DNA of 64,000 bases from Oscillospiraceae bacterium. Its GTDB lineage: Bacteria; Bacillota; Clostridia; Oscillospirales; Ruminococcaceae. Below the pieces are notes generated by a model. That model was not told where the DNA came from. It searched no databases and saw nothing but the letters and a program-made list of their open reading frames with translations. Where the stretch lies: positions 62,001 to 126,000 of the forward strand of contig JAJQHJ010000019.1 in the NCBI GenBank assembly GCA_021199795.1, written 5' to 3'. Positions 10,341 to 19,869 of this stretch are shown here, piece after piece (the stretch's first letter is position 1; each line of letters opens with the position of its first letter). Both the position numbers and the translations under genes were made by a program.

Positions 10341-11186
10341 TTATTCCTCCTCCAACTCTTTGAGCTGAGCCTGAAGCTCACTCATAGCCTGTTCGTACTG
10401 TTCCTTATTGGGTGCAGTTCCGTGCCATGAAACCTGATTCTCCATGAACGAAACGCCCTTGCCTTTGACACTGGACATAACTATCATGACAGGCTGATTT
10501 ACAACTGTTTCAGCTTCCTTGAAAGCGGCGTCAATGCTATCGAAATCATGAGCATCCATAGCGATTACATGCCAGCCAAATGCAGAGAACTTGTCGGTTA
10601 TAGGATAAGGAGAGCAAACATCAGAAATCTTGCCATCGATCTGCAAACCGTTATTGTCAACTATAGCAGTGAGATTGTCAAGCTTCTGCTGTGCTGCAAA
10701 CATAGCAGCTTCCCAGACCTGACCTTCTTCAATTTCTCCGTCGCCCAGGACGCAGTACACGTGGTAAGTGTCATTAGTAAGTTTTGCAGAAAGAGCCATA
10801 CCACATGCGGCAGATATACCCTGTCCGAGAGAGCCTGAAGACATGTCAACGCCGGGAATATGCTTCATATCAGGGTGTCCCTGAAGCATAGAACCTATAT
10901 GTCTTAGACCCTTAAGCTCTTCAACATCAAAATATCCTCTGTTAGCCAGTGTTGAATAAAGAGCAGGAGCGGTGTGTCCCTTGGAAAGGACAAAGCGATC
11001 TCTGTCAGGAAGGTCAGGCTTGTCGGGATAAACATTCATCTTTGCAAAATAAAGGTAGGTAAGAAGATCAGCGATAGACAAAGATCCCCCCGGGTGACCG
11101 CTTTTAGCGTTGTATACACCCTCGATAATGCCCATTCTTACCTTACAGGCAGTTATTCTGAGCTGTTTCTTTAGTAATTCGTCCAT
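10341..11186 (-). CDS. Transketolase, N-terminal subunit
   Basis: The N-terminal half of the split transketolase (281 residues), binding the diphosphate of thiamine diphosphate through the GDGEIEEGQVWEA...IVDNNGLQ motif. Other family marks are SGHPGGSLS near residue 28 and RDRFVLSKGHTAPALY. It sits directly upstream of its partner subunit with three bases between stop and start, so the two are almost certainly co-translated. TTTGGAGG precedes the ATG. Confidence 0.95.
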   Translation of the reverse strand: MDELLKKQLRITACKVRMGIIEGVYNAKSGHPGGSLSIADLLTYLYFAKMNVYPDKPDLPDRDRFVLSKGHTAPALYSTLANRGYFDVEELKGLRHIGSMLQGHPDMKHIPGVDMSSGSLGQGISAACGMALSAKLTNDTYHVYCVLGDGEIEEGQVWEAAMFAAQQKLDNLTAIVDNNGLQIDGKISDVCSPYPITDKFSAFGWHVIAMDAHDFDSIDAAFKEAETVVNQPVMIVMSSVKGKGVSFMENQVSWHGTAPNKEQYEQAMSELQAQLKELEEE

Positions 11187-11201
11187 AGAAAAACCTCCAA
11201 A

Positions 11202-12011
11202 TTATAATGTTGCCAGTATAGCTAATGCTTCCGCCATAGTATCCTCCGAGCAGGTGGATTTCAAGATGTAATCCGCCGCCTCTTTCACAGCTGGCTGTGA
11301 ATCCGATGGGCAAAAGCTTATATCGGATGCAGTAAGCATCTCAATATCGTTGTCGTAATCTCCCGCGGAGATAATAAATTTGCTGTCAAGCTTAACGGCT
11401 TGACACATTTCATGCAGAGCACTCCCCTTTGAAACATTCTCCGGAAGAAGCTCCAAAAAGTAAGGACAGCTTCTCACAAACCTTACTCCCATTCCGTCAA
11501 ACTTACTGACGTACTTCATAAGCTTATCGATTACCTCGACACAGTCCGCAAAGAGAAGTTTGCACCACGGTTCAATTACCTCATCGCCAGAAGCCTTTTT
11601 GATGTAACTGACCTGAAGTATCTCATGATGCCATTTTTCTGCATCATTTAAGTTAAGATAATACTGCCCCTCAAAGGTGAATATCTCAGGAGCAATGCCA
11701 GGAAAAGCCGAAAATATATCCTTTAGAATATCTCTTGCGCAATCAGGAAGATATGTTGCTGAAAGAATCTTGTCTCTCTGATGATCGTAAACAATACATC
11801 CATTATAGAGAATCAAAGGCAAATCTATATCCAGGATGCTGAGATATTTTCTCATGGTATGAATAGGTCTGCCAGTCGCGATTCCAAAGAGACCGCCAGC
11901 TTTTCTGTACTCAGAGATAGCTTGCAGGTTTCCCTGTGATACCGATTTATCCGGTGCAAGAAGCGTACCATCCATATCCGTTACAAATATTGTTTTGTCA
12001 AATGCTATCAT
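11202..12011 (-). CDS. HAD-superfamily Cof-type phosphatase
   Basis: A 269-residue HAD hydrolase of the Cof/YwpJ type (subclass IIB cap). Motif I is DMDGTLL with the nucleophilic Asp at about residue 12, motif II follows at IATGRP, and motifs III/IV lie in the ISAGDYDNDIEML region. Such enzymes act on sugar phosphates, flavin nucleotides or similar metabolites; the substrate cannot be read from sequence. It overlaps the rluD stop by four bases and precedes the transketolase genes. Confidence 0.88.
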   Translation of the reverse strand: MIAFDKTIFVTDMDGTLLAPDKSVSQGNLQAISEYRKAGGLFGIATGRPIHTMRKYLSILDIDLPLILYNGCIVYDHQRDKILSATYLPDCARDILKDIFSAFPGIAPEIFTFEGQYYLNLNDAEKWHHEILQVSYIKKASGDEVIEPWCKLLFADCVEVIDKLMKYVSKFDGMGVRFVRSCPYFLELLPENVSKGSALHEMCQAVKLDSKFIISAGDYDNDIEMLTASDISFCPSDSQPAVKEAADYILKSTCSEDTMAEALAILATL

Positions 12012-12943
12012 ATATTGTCTCTCATTTTCTCAAGTAGCTTAGAAAAGTATTCTGGAAGCTCGCTTGTAAATTCAAGATATTCCCCTGTCACAGGATGAAC
12101 AAAGCCTATCTTTCGCGCATGGAGGCACTGCCCCTCACAGCCTTTATACGGCTTACCGTAAAAATCATCACCTAATATCGGATGCCCAATGTAAGCTGAA
12201 TGGACTCTGATCTGATGCGTTCTACCCGTCTCCAATTGAAAATTCACATAAGAGCATATTCCAAGTGAACGCTCATGTAATTCCTCCAGAACCGTATAGT
12301 GAGTTACAGCGGATCTTGAATTAGTTTCTGTCACGCACATACGCTTGCGATTGTTCTTATCCCGACCTATGGGAGCGTTTATCGTACCTTTCGAATCCTT
12401 GAATCTTCCGCCGACACAAATAGCTTCATATTCACGTGTAAAGCTATGAGCCTTTATTTGCTCGGCAAGTCCTAAATGTGCCTTATCCGTTTTTGCTACA
12501 ATCAACAGACCACTCGTATTCTTATCGATTCTATGAACTATTCCGGGGCGAACAACGCCGTTAATTCCGGAAAGCTCGCCCTTGCAATGCCAGAGTAGTG
12601 CATTTACGAGTGTTCCTTGATAGTTTCCCGCAGCAGGATGAACGACCATGCCTTTTGGCTTATTTACGACAAGCAAGTCACTGTCCTCGTAGACTATGTC
12701 AAGCGGAATATTCTCGGGCTCAACCGAAAGCCCTACAGGATCAGGAACAGTAATTATAATCTCATCACCAGTAAAAAGCTTGGTGCTCTTGGACGCAATT
12801 TTCCTGTTCACAAGAACATTGTTATCCTCAATCAGCTTTGCAGCAAAGGATCTCGTAATGTCAACTTCATCTTGTGACGCAAGATAGCTGTCAAGCCTTT
12901 TGCCTTCACAAGTTGCATCAACCACTAAATCGTATCTTGTCAC
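12008..12943 (-). CDS. rluD: RluD-family 23S rRNA pseudouridine synthase
   Basis: A 311-residue pseudouridine synthase of the RluA/RluD family. The N-terminal S4 RNA-binding domain covers about residues 12-75. The catalytic domain has the signature GIVHRIDKNTSGLLIVAKT, in which the Asp is the catalytic nucleophile. Further motifs are NKPKGMVVHPAAGN and LETGRTHQIRVH. It follows lspA with a four-base overlap, a gene order conserved across Firmicutes (lspA-ylyB), so it may be the YlyB orthologue. Confidence 0.94.
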   Translation of the reverse strand: MTRYDLVVDATCEGKRLDSYLASQDEVDITRSFAAKLIEDNNVLVNRKIASKSTKLFTGDEIIITVPDPVGLSVEPENIPLDIVYEDSDLLVVNKPKGMVVHPAAGNYQGTLVNALLWHCKGELSGINGVVRPGIVHRIDKNTSGLLIVAKTDKAHLGLAEQIKAHSFTREYEAICVGGRFKDSKGTINAPIGRDKNNRKRMCVTETNSRSAVTHYTVLEELHERSLGICSYVNFQLETGRTHQIRVHSAYIGHPILGDDFYGKPYKGCEGQCLHARKIGFVHPVTGEYLEFTSELPEYFSKLLEKMRDNI

Positions 12944-13521
12944 TCCTGATCACCTTGCGGCAATTCGTCACTGCTGGTCTCTTCTGAATTGCTTTCAGCT
13001 TCCTTAGCGAGCTTCTTAGCCTTGGATTCTTTTGATTCCTGCCAGATATATATCAGGCATAAGCCGATTCCACCGACAACAACACACATATCTGCGAAGT
13101 TAAATACAGGGAAATCTATGAAATCAACAGCAATATAATCAACAACTCCTGTAAAATCAGAGTCTATAAGCATTCTGAACCTATCAACCAGGTTTCCGAC
13201 ACCGCCGCCGATTACTAAAGAAAGAGCCAAATACTCAAGAGTTCCAATTTTCTTACGCTTGATAACCATGTATACAAGAATGGCTATCAATACAACAGAT
13301 GTAAAAGCAATCAGAAAAACAGTCTGACCGCCAAGAATGCTCCAACCTGCGCCATCATTTCGGATATGTGTAATACTGAAAATATCGAAAGAACCTATTG
13401 AAAAAGTCCAATATCTATGAATAACAGATGTACAAAGCTCAAAGTTACTCGAAATATACAGCTTCAGAAGCCGGTCAAGAACAACAAGCAGTCCAGCCAG
13501 GACTAACGAAAGAATCAGCAA
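12940..13521 (-). CDS. lspA: Lipoprotein signal peptidase (signal peptidase II)
   Basis: LspA (193 residues), the membrane aspartic protease that removes signal peptides from diacylated prolipoproteins. Four hydrophobic helices are visible. The two catalytic Asp regions are present as GVVDYI and FNFADM, and ITHIRNDGAGWSIL is a family block. A charged tail of about 30 residues (KAKKLAKEAESNSEETSSDELPQ) extends past the usual end. The start is TTG 13521, behind GAGGAAG. The window encodes several lipoproteins that would be its substrates (three GH30 enzymes and the protein at 55.2 kb). Confidence 0.94.
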   Translation of the reverse strand: MLILSLVLAGLLVVLDRLLKLYISSNFELCTSVIHRYWTFSIGSFDIFSITHIRNDGAGWSILGGQTVFLIAFTSVVLIAILVYMVIKRKKIGTLEYLALSLVIGGGVGNLVDRFRMLIDSDFTGVVDYIAVDFIDFPVFNFADMCVVVGGIGLCLIYIWQESKESKAKKLAKEAESNSEETSSDELPQGDQE

Positions 13522-13589
13522 GTAAACACTTCCTCAACTACAATGACCGGCTGCCGCTATCAGGCAGCAGCCGAGCATGTTATTTCACT

Positions 13590-16391
13590 TTACGACTCAG
13601 TTGACATCTGAGATACGGTCTCAGCACAACGCTTGCATAGTGTCGGATGTTCATGTGAGCATCCTACCTCATCGGAGTATATCCAACAACGTTCACACTT
13701 CTCTCCATCTGCCTTTCTGACAGTGAAGCCAAAACCGGTTGTCTCTCCAGTGTATTCGGAGGTTCCGTCTTTCTCTATCTTAACATTAGAAACGATGAGA
13801 ACCGTGGGAAGAAGCTCCTTGACAGATTCAAGCTTATCATAGCTGTCACCTGCTGATATCGTAACGCTTGCTTCAAGAGAAGAACCGATTACTTTCTCAG
13901 CTCTCTTGAGCTCAAGAGCTTTCTTTGCGTCAACCCTGAGATTGTAGATATAATCCCACTTGGAAGTAAACTCTTCATCAAACTTAAGTCCTGAAACCTT
14001 TGGCATATCGTTAAGGAAGACGCTTTCCGGATTCTCGGATGAAGAATGCTTCATATAAGACCAGATTTCATCAGCAGTGAACGAAAGAATCGGAGCCAAA
14101 AGACGTGCCAAGGCAGATAGAATCATATACATAGCAGTCTGAGCTGAACGCCTTGCTTTTGAATCAACTGCTTCACAATAGAGCCTGTCCTTGATGATGT
14201 CGAGGTAGAAGTTACTCATATCGACAACGCAGAAGTTGTGGATAGAGTGGACGACAATGTGGAAATCAAAAGCGTTGTATGCTTCGTCAACCTTAGTGAT
14301 AAGATTGTCAAGCTTCATAATAGCCCACTTGTCGATTTCTTCGAGATCGGAAAGCTTCACAGCCTGGGTATCGAAATCAAATCCGCCCTGATTGGAAATA
14401 TTGCCTAAGATGAATCTTGCAGTATTTCTTATCTTCTTATAGGAGTCAGAAAGCTGACCTAAGATTTCCTTGGAGATTCTTATATCAGCGTGATAGTCGC
14501 TTGAAGCCGCCCAGAGTCTAAGGATATCAGCACCGTTCTTATCATAAATCTCATGAGGCTCAATACCGTTGCCGAGAGACTTATGCATTGCTTTGCCCTC
14601 ACCGTCAACAACCCAGCCGTGTGTGCATACTGCTTTATACGGAGCCTTACCATTTACTACAACAGATGTGAGAAGTGAAGACTGGAACCAACCTCTGTAC
14701 TGATCCGCACCCTCAAGATACAGATCGGCAGGAGAAGAAAGCCCCTCTCTTTGATCGAGAACTGCCGTGTGAGTTACGCCTGAGTCAAACCAGACATCCA
14801 TGATATCGGTTTCCTTGATGAACTCGCCACATCCACACTCGCACTTGACGCTTGAGGGGATAAATTCACTCGCTTCGTGCTTATACCAGCCGTCTGAGCC
14901 CTCACGTCTGAACAGATCAGAAATAGCCTTTATTGTTTCATCATTTATAATCGGCTTGCCACAATCCTTGCAATAAACAATCGGTATTGGAACACCCCAT
15001 GTACGCTGGCGGGAAATACACCAGTCAGACCGATCCATAACCATTCCTTTTATTCTGTCTTCGCCCCACGCAGGAATCCACTGAACATCCTCAATAGCCT
15101 TTATAGTTTCATCCTTATAATCCTCAACCGAACAGAACCACTGCTCAGTAGCTCTGAAGAGTATCGGAGACTTGCACCTCCAGCAGTGAGGATACTGGTG
15201 GACAATCTTGCTTGAAGCAAACATCGCACCAGTTTCAATAAGATGCTTGGAGATTACTTTATTAGCTTCGTCGGTAGTAAGTCCGGCAAACTGACCAGCT
15301 TCCTCAGTGAGGACGCCCTTGCCATCAACTGCAACAATTATTCCAACCTCATCATACTTCTTGGCAATCTCAAAGTCATCAACACCGTAGCCAGGAGCAG
15401 TATGAACGCATCCGGTACCGCTGTCAAGTGTTACATGGTCGCCAACAATGACGAGCGACAATCTGTCCATAAACGGATGCTGTGCTGTGCAATACTCTAA
15501 CTCCTTACCGGTAAATGAACCAATAGTAGTGTAATCCGTGATTCCTGCCGCCGCAAGTGTGGGCTCAATGAGCTCACGAGCCATTACATAGTTCTCGCCA
15601 TTCGCCTGAACTATTGTATATTCATATTCAGGACCCAGACAAATTGCAAGGTTGCCCGGCAATGTCCAGGTAGTGGTTGTCCAGATTACGAAATATGTGT
15701 TATCAAGGCTCAGACCAAGTGATGTGAAGAGTCCCTTGTCATCAACAACCTTAAACTTTACGTAAATAGATAGACACGGATCGTCCTGATACTCAATTTC
15801 AGCTTCTGCAAGAGCAGTCTGGCACTCAGGGCACCAATAAACTGGCTTCAATCCCTTATAGATATAGCCTTTCTTAGCCATTTCGCCGAAAACTTCGACC
15901 TGTCTTGCCTCAAATTCAGGCTTCAACGTGAGATACGGATCATAAAAATCTCCAAGAACTCCAAGCCTCTTGAATTGATCTCTCTGAGTTCCGACATAGG
16001 TCATAGCAAACTCACGGCAGTGCTTTCTGAGCTCAAGCGGAGGAATTGCACCATTCTCAACACCAATCTTCTTCATTGCCTTAAGCTCAATAGGAAGACC
16101 GTGTGTGTCCCAACCAGGTACATAGTTAGCACAATATCCGCTCATATTCTTCTGCTTCACAATGATGTCCTTGAGAACCTTGTTAAGAGCGGTTCCCAGG
16201 TGAATATCGCCATTCGCATACGGAGGTCCGTCATGTAGAATGTATGACGGGCGTCCCTCATTCTTTTTGAGTATCTTCTTGTATAAGCCTTCTTTATCCC
16301 AGTTCTCGACCATAGGCGGCTCCTTTGTAGCAAGATTACCGCGCATAGGATAGTCGGTCTCAGGAAGATTCAAGGTCTTGTTGTAGTCCAT
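13590..16391 (-). CDS. ileS: Isoleucyl-tRNA synthetase
   Basis: IleRS (933 residues), class I synthetase. The HIGH-type motif is PPYANGDIHLGTAL near residue 57 and the KMSKS-type motif is GKAMHKSLGN. The editing (CP1) domain lies between them (WTTTTWTLPGN and the GTGCVHTAPGYGVDD region). The C-terminal zinc finger CERCW...CKRCAE marks the bacterial long form. No T-box leader is visible in the 22 bases upstream; the gene appears to depend on the sepF-ylmH-divIVA transcript. Confidence 0.98.
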   Translation of the reverse strand: MDYNKTLNLPETDYPMRGNLATKEPPMVENWDKEGLYKKILKKNEGRPSYILHDGPPYANGDIHLGTALNKVLKDIIVKQKNMSGYCANYVPGWDTHGLPIELKAMKKIGVENGAIPPLELRKHCREFAMTYVGTQRDQFKRLGVLGDFYDPYLTLKPEFEARQVEVFGEMAKKGYIYKGLKPVYWCPECQTALAEAEIEYQDDPCLSIYVKFKVVDDKGLFTSLGLSLDNTYFVIWTTTTWTLPGNLAICLGPEYEYTIVQANGENYVMARELIEPTLAAAGITDYTTIGSFTGKELEYCTAQHPFMDRLSLVIVGDHVTLDSGTGCVHTAPGYGVDDFEIAKKYDEVGIIVAVDGKGVLTEEAGQFAGLTTDEANKVISKHLIETGAMFASSKIVHQYPHCWRCKSPILFRATEQWFCSVEDYKDETIKAIEDVQWIPAWGEDRIKGMVMDRSDWCISRQRTWGVPIPIVYCKDCGKPIINDETIKAISDLFRREGSDGWYKHEASEFIPSSVKCECGCGEFIKETDIMDVWFDSGVTHTAVLDQREGLSSPADLYLEGADQYRGWFQSSLLTSVVVNGKAPYKAVCTHGWVVDGEGKAMHKSLGNGIEPHEIYDKNGADILRLWAASSDYHADIRISKEILGQLSDSYKKIRNTARFILGNISNQGGFDFDTQAVKLSDLEEIDKWAIMKLDNLITKVDEAYNAFDFHIVVHSIHNFCVVDMSNFYLDIIKDRLYCEAVDSKARRSAQTAMYMILSALARLLAPILSFTADEIWSYMKHSSSENPESVFLNDMPKVSGLKFDEEFTSKWDYIYNLRVDAKKALELKRAEKVIGSSLEASVTISAGDSYDKLESVKELLPTVLIVSNVKIEKDGTSEYTGETTGFGFTVRKADGEKCERCWIYSDEVGCSHEHPTLCKRCAETVSQMSTES

Positions 16392-16413
16392 ATCCTTTAC
16401 CCCTTAATAGTGA

Positions 16414-17205
16414 TTATTTCTTGTTAGGTGAATTATGACCGAATTTCAGTTCTTCGGACGTAAACTCCTGCTTCTTGTACATAGATTCATCAAATCCAAA
16501 AGCCCTACGCTTATCAGTTACCGGCTTGGTTTGCTGAGCAGGCTTCTCTACGGTTTCAGGAGCTGCAGGAGCAGTCTCAGCAGGCTTTTCAGCGGATTCA
16601 ACAGAAGTTTCCTGAACTGCAGGCTTGACTTGTCCCGAAACAATCTTTGAGATTTCCTCATCCGTTAATTCTGGCAAGCTTGAAACAACCCTTATCTGCT
16701 CATTGAGAACGAGAAGAACCTTCTTCTTAAAGTCTGTAACCTCGATCTTGAGCTTATTGAGCTTATCAGTCTGCATCTCTGTCTGGGTCTTGGAAGCTGC
16801 AACAACTGCATTGAGCTTATCATTTTCTTCCTTAATAGCGACAGCGATCTTCTCAACCTCAGAACGCTTGAGTGCGTCACAATCGTTGGAAATATCAGCA
16901 AGAAGTGCGTCTCTCTGCGCCTGTGCCTCAGCAACTATCTTATCAGCTTCTGCACGAGCTTCAGCTATAATCTTGTTGCCTTGCTTCTGAGAAACCAGAA
17001 TCGCATCGCGAATGGCGTCCTCATCTTCTCTGTATTCATTTATTCGCTCAACAAGCTTGATTATTTTTGCTTCACTCTCTTCTTTTTCCTTAATGGCATT
17101 GGAAAGAGCAATAGCAACATCTTTCAGGTACTCATCGACCTCCTCCGGCTTATAGCCGACGGTTGCTTTTGCAAACTTTTTCTGAGCGATGTCTTTAGCG
17201 TTCAT
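16414..17205 (-). CDS. divIVA: DivIVA-family septum/pole protein
   Basis: DivIVA (263 residues), a coiled-coil protein that recognises negatively curved membrane and positions division factors. The N-terminal lipid-binding domain is clear (MNAKDIAQKKFAKATVGYKP, then EEVDEYL). Long coiled-coil segments follow (about residues 30-170), then an Ala/Pro/Glu-rich linker and a short basic tail. It sits in the typical ylmH-divIVA-ileS order. AAGGAGG precedes the start. Confidence 0.94.
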   Translation of the reverse strand: MNAKDIAQKKFAKATVGYKPEEVDEYLKDVAIALSNAIKEKEESEAKIIKLVERINEYREDEDAIRDAILVSQKQGNKIIAEARAEADKIVAEAQAQRDALLADISNDCDALKRSEVEKIAVAIKEENDKLNAVVAASKTQTEMQTDKLNKLKIEVTDFKKKVLLVLNEQIRVVSSLPELTDEEISKIVSGQVKPAVQETSVESAEKPAETAPAAPETVEKPAQQTKPVTDKRRAFGFDESMYKKQEFTSEELKFGHNSPNKK

Positions 17206-17216
17206 ACTAGTCCTCC

Positions 17217-17999
17217 TTATTTGTACTTATATATTGTAATGAAAATTCTGTCTTTCTTTGACATACCACCGACGTGCTTGAGCATAAACTTCCCTTTTCC
17301 ACGCAGTGAAAAAACATCACCCTCATCAACTCTTTCACTCGGATCGAAAATCATGAGGTGATTCAAGAGCACGCCCTCAGAGCGAATGAGTGCCTGAGTT
17401 TTCTCTCGCGACAATCCTATAGCATCAGCTAAAACTGCATCAATTCTGAGAGATTTGACAGTCGTACTTAATGCATCAAATTTCTTTTCGGGGATATCTG
17501 ACTCGGAAAAATCATGACTGATAGTCACTCCCACTCCACCGACCTTTGAAATTTCCTGAACAATCGGGAGAATGGAGTTCATGACAAAAACAACAACACG
17601 TTTCTCACCTACAAGGATATCTCCCAGCGTTTCTCGCTTGATGTCCAAAGACATAAGCGTGCCGAGAAAATCACGGTGAGAGAGTTTTCCGATGTCTCTT
17701 CCGATGAAAACAACCGGAGAAAATGGCACAGCATACCCATAGCCTTGGAAAACAACCACACGTCTTTCCGCTCCATCGTAACCACCCAATAGCTCATATT
17801 CAAGCGGATTGCCCTGTGAGCAATATTGTTCAAGTGACAAACAGCAAAGGGCAAGCTGCCTTTCATCCAAAAAGCAGCTGAACCTTGAACGTCCAGAAGT
17901 CTGGCTATTTCTACCGAGGTCAATGATATGACGAATCAATATCCTTTCATCATCATTTACAGACGACAAAAGCCTCAGCCTGTGGCTGTCATTCTCCAT
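17217..17999 (-). CDS. ylmH: YlmH-type S4-domain RNA-binding protein
   Basis: A 260-residue YlmH homologue, an RNA-binding protein encoded next to divisome genes; in Bacillus it has been linked to stalled-ribosome rescue. The C-terminal S4 domain is plain (DAVLADAIGLSREKTQALIRSEGVLLNH, a run split here by my reading of helix and turn), followed by VDEGDVFSLRGKGKFML. The N-terminal part contains GRDIGKLSHRDFLGTLMSL. It starts two bases after the sepF stop, so translation is probably coupled. Confidence 0.9.
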   Translation of the reverse strand: MENDSHRLRLLSSVNDDERILIRHIIDLGRNSQTSGRSRFSCFLDERQLALCCLSLEQYCSQGNPLEYELLGGYDGAERRVVVFQGYGYAVPFSPVVFIGRDIGKLSHRDFLGTLMSLDIKRETLGDILVGEKRVVVFVMNSILPIVQEISKVGGVGVTISHDFSESDIPEKKFDALSTTVKSLRIDAVLADAIGLSREKTQALIRSEGVLLNHLMIFDPSERVDEGDVFSLRGKGKFMLKHVGGMSKKDRIFITIYKYK

Positions 18000-18001
18000 T
18001 G

Positions 18002-18427
18002 TCAGAAGCTATAGCCGCTATTCTCGATTTCACTCATCAGATCAACACCGCTGAAGCCGACATTCTTGGGCATAATAACAAATGTCTTCGTAGCGGTCAT
18101 CTTAATTGTGGCACCGTTTGCATATGCAACTCCGGAAAGGAAATCCATAATGCGCTTTGCCTCATCAGCCTTTACTTTCTCAAGATTGAGCAAAACTGTT
18201 TTCTGATTGTTCAAGTCGTCTCCGATAGATTTGACCTCAGAATAGTCGGTAGGACAAGCGAGGACAATCTGCACGGTTGCAGTTGTGTTGAACTTAAACT
18301 CTCTGTTTCTTCTCTCCTGGGCGACATCGACTGTTTCTGCCTCGTTTTCTTCATCGACAAGGGGCTCGTAATCCTCGCCTTCCTCTTCTCCGATAAAGAA
18401 GCTCTTAATAGAATCTAACACACTCAT
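18002..18427 (-). CDS. sepF: Cell-division protein SepF
   Basis: SepF (141 residues) polymerises on FtsZ and anchors it to the membrane. An N-terminal amphipathic helix (MSVLDSIKSFFIG) leads into an acidic linker (EEEGEDYEPLVDEENEAE). The C-terminal SepF fold has the family motifs KTVLLNLEKV and RIMDFLSGVAYANGA. The start at 18427 is preferred over one five codons upstream because GCGGAGG lies just before it. A strong sigma-A-like promoter lies 58-86 bases upstream, making this the first gene of the division cluster. Confidence 0.94.
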   Translation of the reverse strand: MSVLDSIKSFFIGEEEGEDYEPLVDEENEAETVDVAQERRNREFKFNTTATVQIVLACPTDYSEVKSIGDDLNNQKTVLLNLEKVKADEAKRIMDFLSGVAYANGATIKMTATKTFVIMPKNVGFSGVDLMSEIENSGYSF

Positions 18428-18484
18428 AATGTACCTCCGCATTTATTTATATAGCGATAAAATAACAAATATCTATACTCCTCT

Positions 18485-18513
18485 ATTATCATATATTTTG
18501 ACGCAAATGTCAA
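18485..18513 (-). promoter_or_regulatory. Sigma-A promoter for sepF-ylmH-divIVA-ileS
   Basis: Minus strand: perfect TTGACA (18508-18513), 17-base spacer, GATAAT (18485-18490). The -35 and early spacer form a small inverted repeat (TTGAC, six bases, GTCAA). Strong match and well placed ahead of sepF. Confidence 0.8.
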
Positions 18514-18546
18514 GACAAAATATGAAAAAATGATACGAACAACTTG

Positions 18547-19851
18547 TTAATTATTGTCTTCATCCTCTTGACTGGTATCGTCTGCCTCAGAATCATCGCT
18601 TTCAGCAGAATTTTCAGTCGTGTCATCAGTGGTGCTCTGACCCTCGGTCGTTGCAACAGGGTCTAACAGAACGCTGTCATACAGGCTTAAGTAGCCATCC
18701 TCTGTTGTTACAGCAGATAAGACGTAATCATCGCCCTCATAGATTACATCTATAAGCCTGAATTCTGTCTGACCTCCGCTTACTACATACACACCCTTTT
18801 GTCCGTTCTGGAATCTGATCGCGCTTCTGGAAACCTTGATTCCTGAATATGTACCAAACAGGATTTCCACATCAACCACTCTCGAAGCGGCAACAGTCTC
18901 ATCCATCTGATCACATGACAGAACGATTATAGCTTCGTTGCCGTTTCCGGTAGCGGTTATGGACTCAACCGTTACTGTGTATGTCTTTCCTACTGAAGTA
19001 AACGTCAGATCAAAGCTTTCATTAACAAAATACCTGTCATCAGTGTAAATTACACCCACCATCTGCCAGGTGTAGTCAGAAAAGAGCTTCCCGATAACGT
19101 TTGAGCTGATAGTTGTGTCCTTTTGAGGAGAAGCAATGATAGCATTTATGTCATCAACAGTCAGATCAGATATTCCATCTGTTGTCAGGTCAGATTCGTA
19201 TCCATCCACAACTGATGTAAAGTAGCCGGATGAAGACGCAGTAACAGTTGCAACAGCATTGACAAGAGAAACCTCAAGCGAATTCAGTCTCTCAGTCAGA
19301 ACACTGATTCTGTCGGTATAATCGCTTTCAACATTCGATGATACGTTGAGAATACACATGAGCTTCAGAAGCTCTACTCTTTCTGAATTCAGATCCTCAA
19401 AATCCTGATTTCTTATGTCGGCAATAAGCTCTTTATATTGCTCAGCAATCTGGGTGGAGATAAATTCCGGTTGGACATAGTCGGTCGTTCCGTTGTCCTG
19501 AGCCTTTTCAAGAGCCTCTATCTCCTCTTCCAGCTTCTCGATTTCATGCCTGTTATAAATCTGTGTATACGAATTATATACCTTTGCTATCGAAGAGCCA
19601 TTCGATACGCGGCTGCCATCACCAATGTCATATGTGAGGACACCGTCACCGATATAGCTTGTGTACACCAGTGACTCGTCTCTGACGATTACCCCTGTAA
19701 AGCTCAATGTCTTGCTGGTTGTAAATAGAGCGGAATCCTCGGTATCTGAGTCAGAAGACAGAGTGAGATATATCTGCGACGCAACTATCGCAAATATACA
19801 GCCGAAGATTATAACGTATATCAAAAAGTCTCTCAGCCGCCTGAATCTCAC
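18547..19851 (-). CDS. HlyD-like membrane-fusion/adaptor protein, no partner transporter nearby
   Basis: A 434-residue protein with one N-terminal membrane anchor (residues about 8-28) and an extracytoplasmic region. The layout is that of HlyD-type adaptors: a biotinyl-lipoyl-like half-motif (GDGVLTYDIGDGSRVSNGSSIAKV), a helical hairpin (EIEKLEEEIEALEKAQ), and a returning strand region with YFTSVVDGYESD. The C-terminus is an acidic Ser/Thr/Asp/Glu tail. It uses GTG at 19851. No ABC or RND transporter gene is adjacent; it lies between miaA and the sepF promoter, so it could be a division or envelope factor. Function not assignable. Confidence 0.7.
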   Translation of the reverse strand: MRFRRLRDFLIYVIIFGCIFAIVASQIYLTLSSDSDTEDSALFTTSKTLSFTGVIVRDESLVYTSYIGDGVLTYDIGDGSRVSNGSSIAKVYNSYTQIYNRHEIEKLEEEIEALEKAQDNGTTDYVQPEFISTQIAEQYKELIADIRNQDFEDLNSERVELLKLMCILNVSSNVESDYTDRISVLTERLNSLEVSLVNAVATVTASSSGYFTSVVDGYESDLTTDGISDLTVDDINAIIASPQKDTTISSNVIGKLFSDYTWQMVGVIYTDDRYFVNESFDLTFTSVGKTYTVTVESITATGNGNEAIIVLSCDQMDETVAASRVVDVEILFGTYSGIKVSRSAIRFQNGQKGVYVVSGGQTEFRLIDVIYEGDDYVLSAVTTEDGYLSLYDSVLLDPVATTEGQSTTDDTTENSAESDDSEADDTSQEDEDNN

Positions 19852-19869
19852 CTGTGAATCCGCCTTTCA

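Noticed and set aside
9390..11186. Transketolase in two frames as a frameshift
   Set aside because: The halves meet at a normal stop and a start with GGAGG, and split transketolases are known in Clostridia.
13549..13568. GC-rich hairpin between ileS and lspA
   Set aside because: Stable stem but no T-tract; reads as a chance or processing structure, with insufficient support.
16392..16413. Possible T-box leader for ileS
   Set aside because: Only 22 bases separate divIVA and ileS, far too short for a T-box; the same is true upstream of tyrS.
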